The notes beneath the pieces were generated by a model that was given only the letters and a program-made list of their open reading frames with translations, did no database searches and was not told where the DNA came from. Shown in pieces: positions 61,711 through 64,000 of a stretch of 64,000 nt of DNA (positions are counted from its first letter, which is position 1; each line of letters starts with the position of its first letter). The stretch lies in assembly GCF_019443325.1 (NCBI RefSeq), contig NZ_CP080383.1, positions 248,001 through 312,000 on the forward strand, given 5' to 3'. The translations under genes were made by a program, and so were the position numbers. The stretch is from Cryobacterium sp. PAMC25264 (lineage in GTDB: Bacteria; Actinomycetota; Actinomycetes; Actinomycetales; Microbacteriaceae).

Positions 61711-63249
61711 ATGAGCACTACGCACCCCATCCGCACTCACTCGGACGCCGAGCCGACCGGTCACCGCGCCGGCCGACGCGAATGGCTGGGCCTGGTCTTG
61801 CTGATGCTGCCCGTGCTGCTCATCTCGGTGGACAACACCGTGCTCAGCTTCGCCCTGCCGGCCATCAGCCTCGACCTGCGCCCGAGCAGCACCACGCTGC
61901 TCTGGATCGTCGACATCTACCCGCTCGTGCTCGCCGGCCTCCTTGTGGCCATGGGCACGCTCGGGGACCGGGTCGGCCGCCGCAAGCTGCTCCTGATCGG
62001 CGCCACCGGTTTCGCCGTGGTGTCGGCCCTGGCCGCCTTCGCGCCCACGGCGGAGCTGCTCATTGCGGCTCGTGCGGTCATGGGCTTCTTCGGCGCCATG
62101 ATCATGCCGTCCACGCTGTCGCTGCTGCGCAGCCTGTTCCTGGATGCGCGCCAGCGTACCCTGGCCATCGCCGTATGGGCCGGCGCCTTCGCGGCCGGCT
62201 CGAGCTTGGGCCCCATCGTCGGTGGCGTCGTGCTGCAGCACTTCTCCTGGGGATCGGTGTTCCTGATCGCCGTGCCCATCCTGGTGCCTCTCCTGCTGCT
62301 CGCCGGGTTCCTGATCCCCGAGTCGAAGGACCCGGCGCCGCTCCGGATCGACCTCGTCAGCGTCAGCCTGTCGCTGCTCACCCTCGCGCCGCTCGTCTTC
62401 GCGATCAAGACGCTCACGCACGACGGCGTGGGGCTGGTCGGCATCGGTGCACTGGCACTCGGGCTGGCCGCCGGAACTGTGTTCCTGCGCCGACAGCTAC
62501 GCATCGCCAATCCGCTGCTCGACCTGAGCCTGTTCCGGCACGCGCCGTTCGCCGGGTCGGTGCTGGCCAACTTCCTCGCCGTGTTCAGCCTGGTCGGCTT
62601 CCTCTTCTTCGTCTCCCAACACCTCCAGCTCGTGCTCGGCCTCGACCCGCTCGCCGCCGGCTTGCTGTTGTTGCCCGGCGCGGTGCTCTCGGTAGCGGCC
62701 GGTCTGACCGCGGCCTATCTCGTCCGCCTCGTGCCGCCACGCCTCGTGATCGTCGCGGGAATCCTGCTCTCGGCCCTGGGCTTCGGCGTGATCATCCTGC
62801 TGCGGGACAACCTCACCGCCGGTGTGGTGGCGCTCGCCTTCGGCATCCTGTCGGTGGGCGTGGGCGCTGCCGAGACCATCTCCAACGACACGATCCTCAG
62901 CTCGGTACCGGCCGACAAGGCCGGGGCTGCCGCCGGTGTCTCCGAAACCGCCTACGAGCTCGGCGCGGTGCTCGGCACGGCCGTGCTCGGCGCCATTCTC
63001 GCGGCGTCCTACCGGGCCAGTGTGGTGCTGCCCGAGGGACTCGGTCGCGCCGAGACCGCTCAGGCCGGCGAAACCCTGGGCGGGGCACTCGGGGTGGCCG
63101 GTGACCTTCCTACCGCTCCGGCGGCGGCGCTCACCGAGTCGGCGAGGGCGGCCTTCGACAGCGGGGTGGGCGTGACGTCCCTCATCGCCGTGGTGCTGAT
63201 GCTCGTCGCGGCGGTGGCCGTGCACCGCAGCATGCGCCCCTCGCGGTAA
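61711..63249 (+). CDS. MFS transporter, DHA2 (EmrB/SmvA-like) family
   Basis: Fourteen-segment drug:proton antiporter of 512 residues. First helix DNTVLSFALPAISLDL, motif A-like GTLGDRVGRRKLLLIG and motif C-like AGAFAAGSSLGPIVGG are all present, with PADKAGAAAGVSETAYELG in the second half as in SmvA/QacA-type carriers of cationic biocides. Controlled by the divergent TetR gene. The ATG at 61711 follows the second operator; the frame is open upstream without support. Confidence 0.88.
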   Translation: MSTTHPIRTHSDAEPTGHRAGRREWLGLVLLMLPVLLISVDNTVLSFALPAISLDLRPSSTTLLWIVDIYPLVLAGLLVAMGTLGDRVGRRKLLLIGATGFAVVSALAAFAPTAELLIAARAVMGFFGAMIMPSTLSLLRSLFLDARQRTLAIAVWAGAFAAGSSLGPIVGGVVLQHFSWGSVFLIAVPILVPLLLLAGFLIPESKDPAPLRIDLVSVSLSLLTLAPLVFAIKTLTHDGVGLVGIGALALGLAAGTVFLRRQLRIANPLLDLSLFRHAPFAGSVLANFLAVFSLVGFLFFVSQHLQLVLGLDPLAAGLLLLPGAVLSVAAGLTAAYLVRLVPPRLVIVAGILLSALGFGVIILLRDNLTAGVVALAFGILSVGVGAAETISNDTILSSVPADKAGAAAGVSETAYELGAVLGTAVLGAILAASYRASVVLPEGLGRAETAQAGETLGGALGVAGDLPTAPAAALTESARAAFDSGVGVTSLIAVVLMLVAAVAVHRSMRPSR

Positions 63250-63263
63250 GCCCTGGCCGGGGT

Positions 63264-63269
63264 GATACT
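63264..63269 (+). promoter_or_regulatory. Putative -10 box GATACT of the small membrane protein gene
   Basis: Ends 6 nt before the ATG at 63276, 14 bp after the exporter stop. Confidence 0.45.
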
Positions 63270-63275
63270 CAGGGC

Positions 63276-63737
63276 ATGACCTCAACCGGTAGTCACCGCA
63301 CCCTCGCGCCCAGTCGTCCGCCCGTGCGCTCCGGGGCGGAGAAAACCCTGATCACAGTGGAGGCCGTCACCAGCATCTGCGCGCTGGCCGGCGGGGTTCT
63401 ATTGATGCTCGCTCCCGACGGTTCGCTGCTCGCCGCGGACCCCGCCGTGCTCGAGGGCAGCCCGTTCGATGACTGGCTGCTGCCCGGCGCCGCGCTCACG
63501 CTTTGTGTGGGCGTGGGGTTCGCCGTGGCCGCGGTCTGGCAGTGGCGCCGCGGGCCTTACGCCCGGTTCCTGTCGCTGGCCGCCGGTGTCGGGCTCGTGG
63601 TCTTCGAGATCGTGCAGTTCACGGTGATCGGGTCGCATCCGCTGCAGGCCGTGTTCGGTGTGGTCGGCGCGGCCACAGCGTACCTGGCCTGGCGGTTGCC
63701 ATCGGCTAGGCACGGAGCGACCGGCGCCGCGCGCTAA
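63276..63737 (+). CDS. Small polytopic membrane protein of unknown function
   Basis: 153 residues with four hydrophobic segments and polar ends. I do not recognise a family. It may have its own promoter or follow the exporter transcript. Its stop overlaps the P-type ATPase stop on the other strand by 4 bp. Confidence 0.72.
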   Translation: MTSTGSHRTLAPSRPPVRSGAEKTLITVEAVTSICALAGGVLLMLAPDGSLLAADPAVLEGSPFDDWLLPGAALTLCVGVGFAVAAVWQWRRGPYARFLSLAAGVGLVVFEIVQFTVIGSHPLQAVFGVVGAATAYLAWRLPSARHGATGAAR

Positions 63738-64000
63738 AGAGCCCGGAACCCGCGCAGGCGCAGGCTGTTGGTCACCACGAACACCGAGGAGAGCGCCATG
63801 GCGGCGCCCGCGATCAGTGGGTTGAGCAGCCCGAGCGCGGCAAGCGGAATCGCGGCCACGTTGTAGGCGAACGCCCAGAACAGGTTGGTCTTGATGGTGC
63901 CGAGGGTGCGCCGCGAGAGCCGGATGGCGTCGACGACGGCCAGCAGATCGGACCGCACCAGGGTGATGTCGGCGGCCTCGATGGCCACGTCGGTTCCGGT
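63734..64000 (-). CDS. Heavy-metal P-type ATPase, C-terminal end (partial)
   Basis: Only the last 88 residues are in the window, open to the edge. [15 protein letters not shown] is the end of the P domain, and the two C-terminal membrane segments include [19 protein letters not shown] and [23 protein letters not shown], as in CopA-type Cu+ exporters. The metal motif (CPC) lies outside the window, so copper is likely but not certain. Confidence 0.87.
   Translation of the reverse strand, partial: TGTDVAIEAADITLVRSDLLAVVDAIRLSRRTLGTIKTNLFWAFAYNVAAIPLAALGLLNPLIAGAAMALSSVFVVTNSLRLRGFRAL

Noticed and set aside
1..64000. tRNA, rRNA or other structured RNA genes
   Set aside because: I scanned for T-arm sequences and conserved rRNA segments and found only coding matches, for example inside prpE near 31535.

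Overview
The window is 64 kb of very GC-rich actinobacterial chromosome. The kgd-type 2-oxoglutarate enzyme, a GuaB1-type GMP reductase, paired CNNM/CorC membrane proteins, the MetX/MetY methionine route, a catalase with its own Fur regulator, many leaderless-type gene starts (TANNNT, about 6 nt, then ATG/GTG) and protein composition all suggest the family Microbacteriaceae (a Cryobacterium-like organism). That placement is an inference from gene content; no rRNA gene is present. I found no rRNA, tRNA, CRISPR array, prophage or replication origin. Most of the window is ordinary chromosomal core.

Layout. 1-3779: end of an MMPL exporter, a hairpin repeat, a terminator and a complete IS1182-family element that landed exactly at the kgd stop codon. 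3780-17575: kgd, guaB1, two CNNM/CorC proteins, HAD phosphatase, OYE flavoenzyme, NAD(P)HX dehydratase, a GT87-like membrane protein, a thiamine-binding protein and an MFS exporter. 17605-20783: response regulator, a membrane partner protein and a sensor kinase in one operon. 20841-25788: two membrane proteins, metX and metY. 25927-27868: acyltransferase and SDR. 27997-36626: short-chain fatty acid block, with acetate-type symporter plus DUF485 partner, prpE, a divergent GntR regulator, prpD, prpB and prpC (methylcitrate cycle). 36685-43644: small enzymes including a coupled phosphoribosyltransferase / peptidase E / uracil-DNA glycosylase operon and an amidase. 43676-47064: furA-katA and an iron-regulated siderophore-interacting protein. 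47024-53884: Lpd-like flavoenzyme, crotonase, a complete ISL3-family element, arginase-family protein, F420-reductase-like protein and PspA. 54042-57526: four translationally coupled genes ending in a sarcosine-oxidase-like enzyme. 57900-64000: TPM-domain protein, glutamine-amidotransferase-like hydrolase, TetR regulator with a DHA2 exporter, a small membrane protein and the end of a metal P-type ATPase.

Working together. The prp block plus symporter imports and burns acetate and propionate under a GntR regulator whose TGTATACA operators are visible. FurA-KatA handles peroxide behind a perfect 7+7 operator. The siderophore-interacting protein carries a DtxR-type iron box over its promoter. 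The TetR protein and DHA2 exporter share an intergenic region with two operator-like palindromes.

Three things stand out beyond the genes. First, twelve long intergenic inverted repeats fall into four sequence types with one common architecture; one has been split in its loop by the ISL3 element. Second, six genes carry seven apparent single-base losses, all restorable by one base and nearly all in short G/C runs, which points to sequence error rather than gene decay. Third, more than a dozen genes show a -10 box ending six bases before the start codon, a strong leaderless-mRNA signature.
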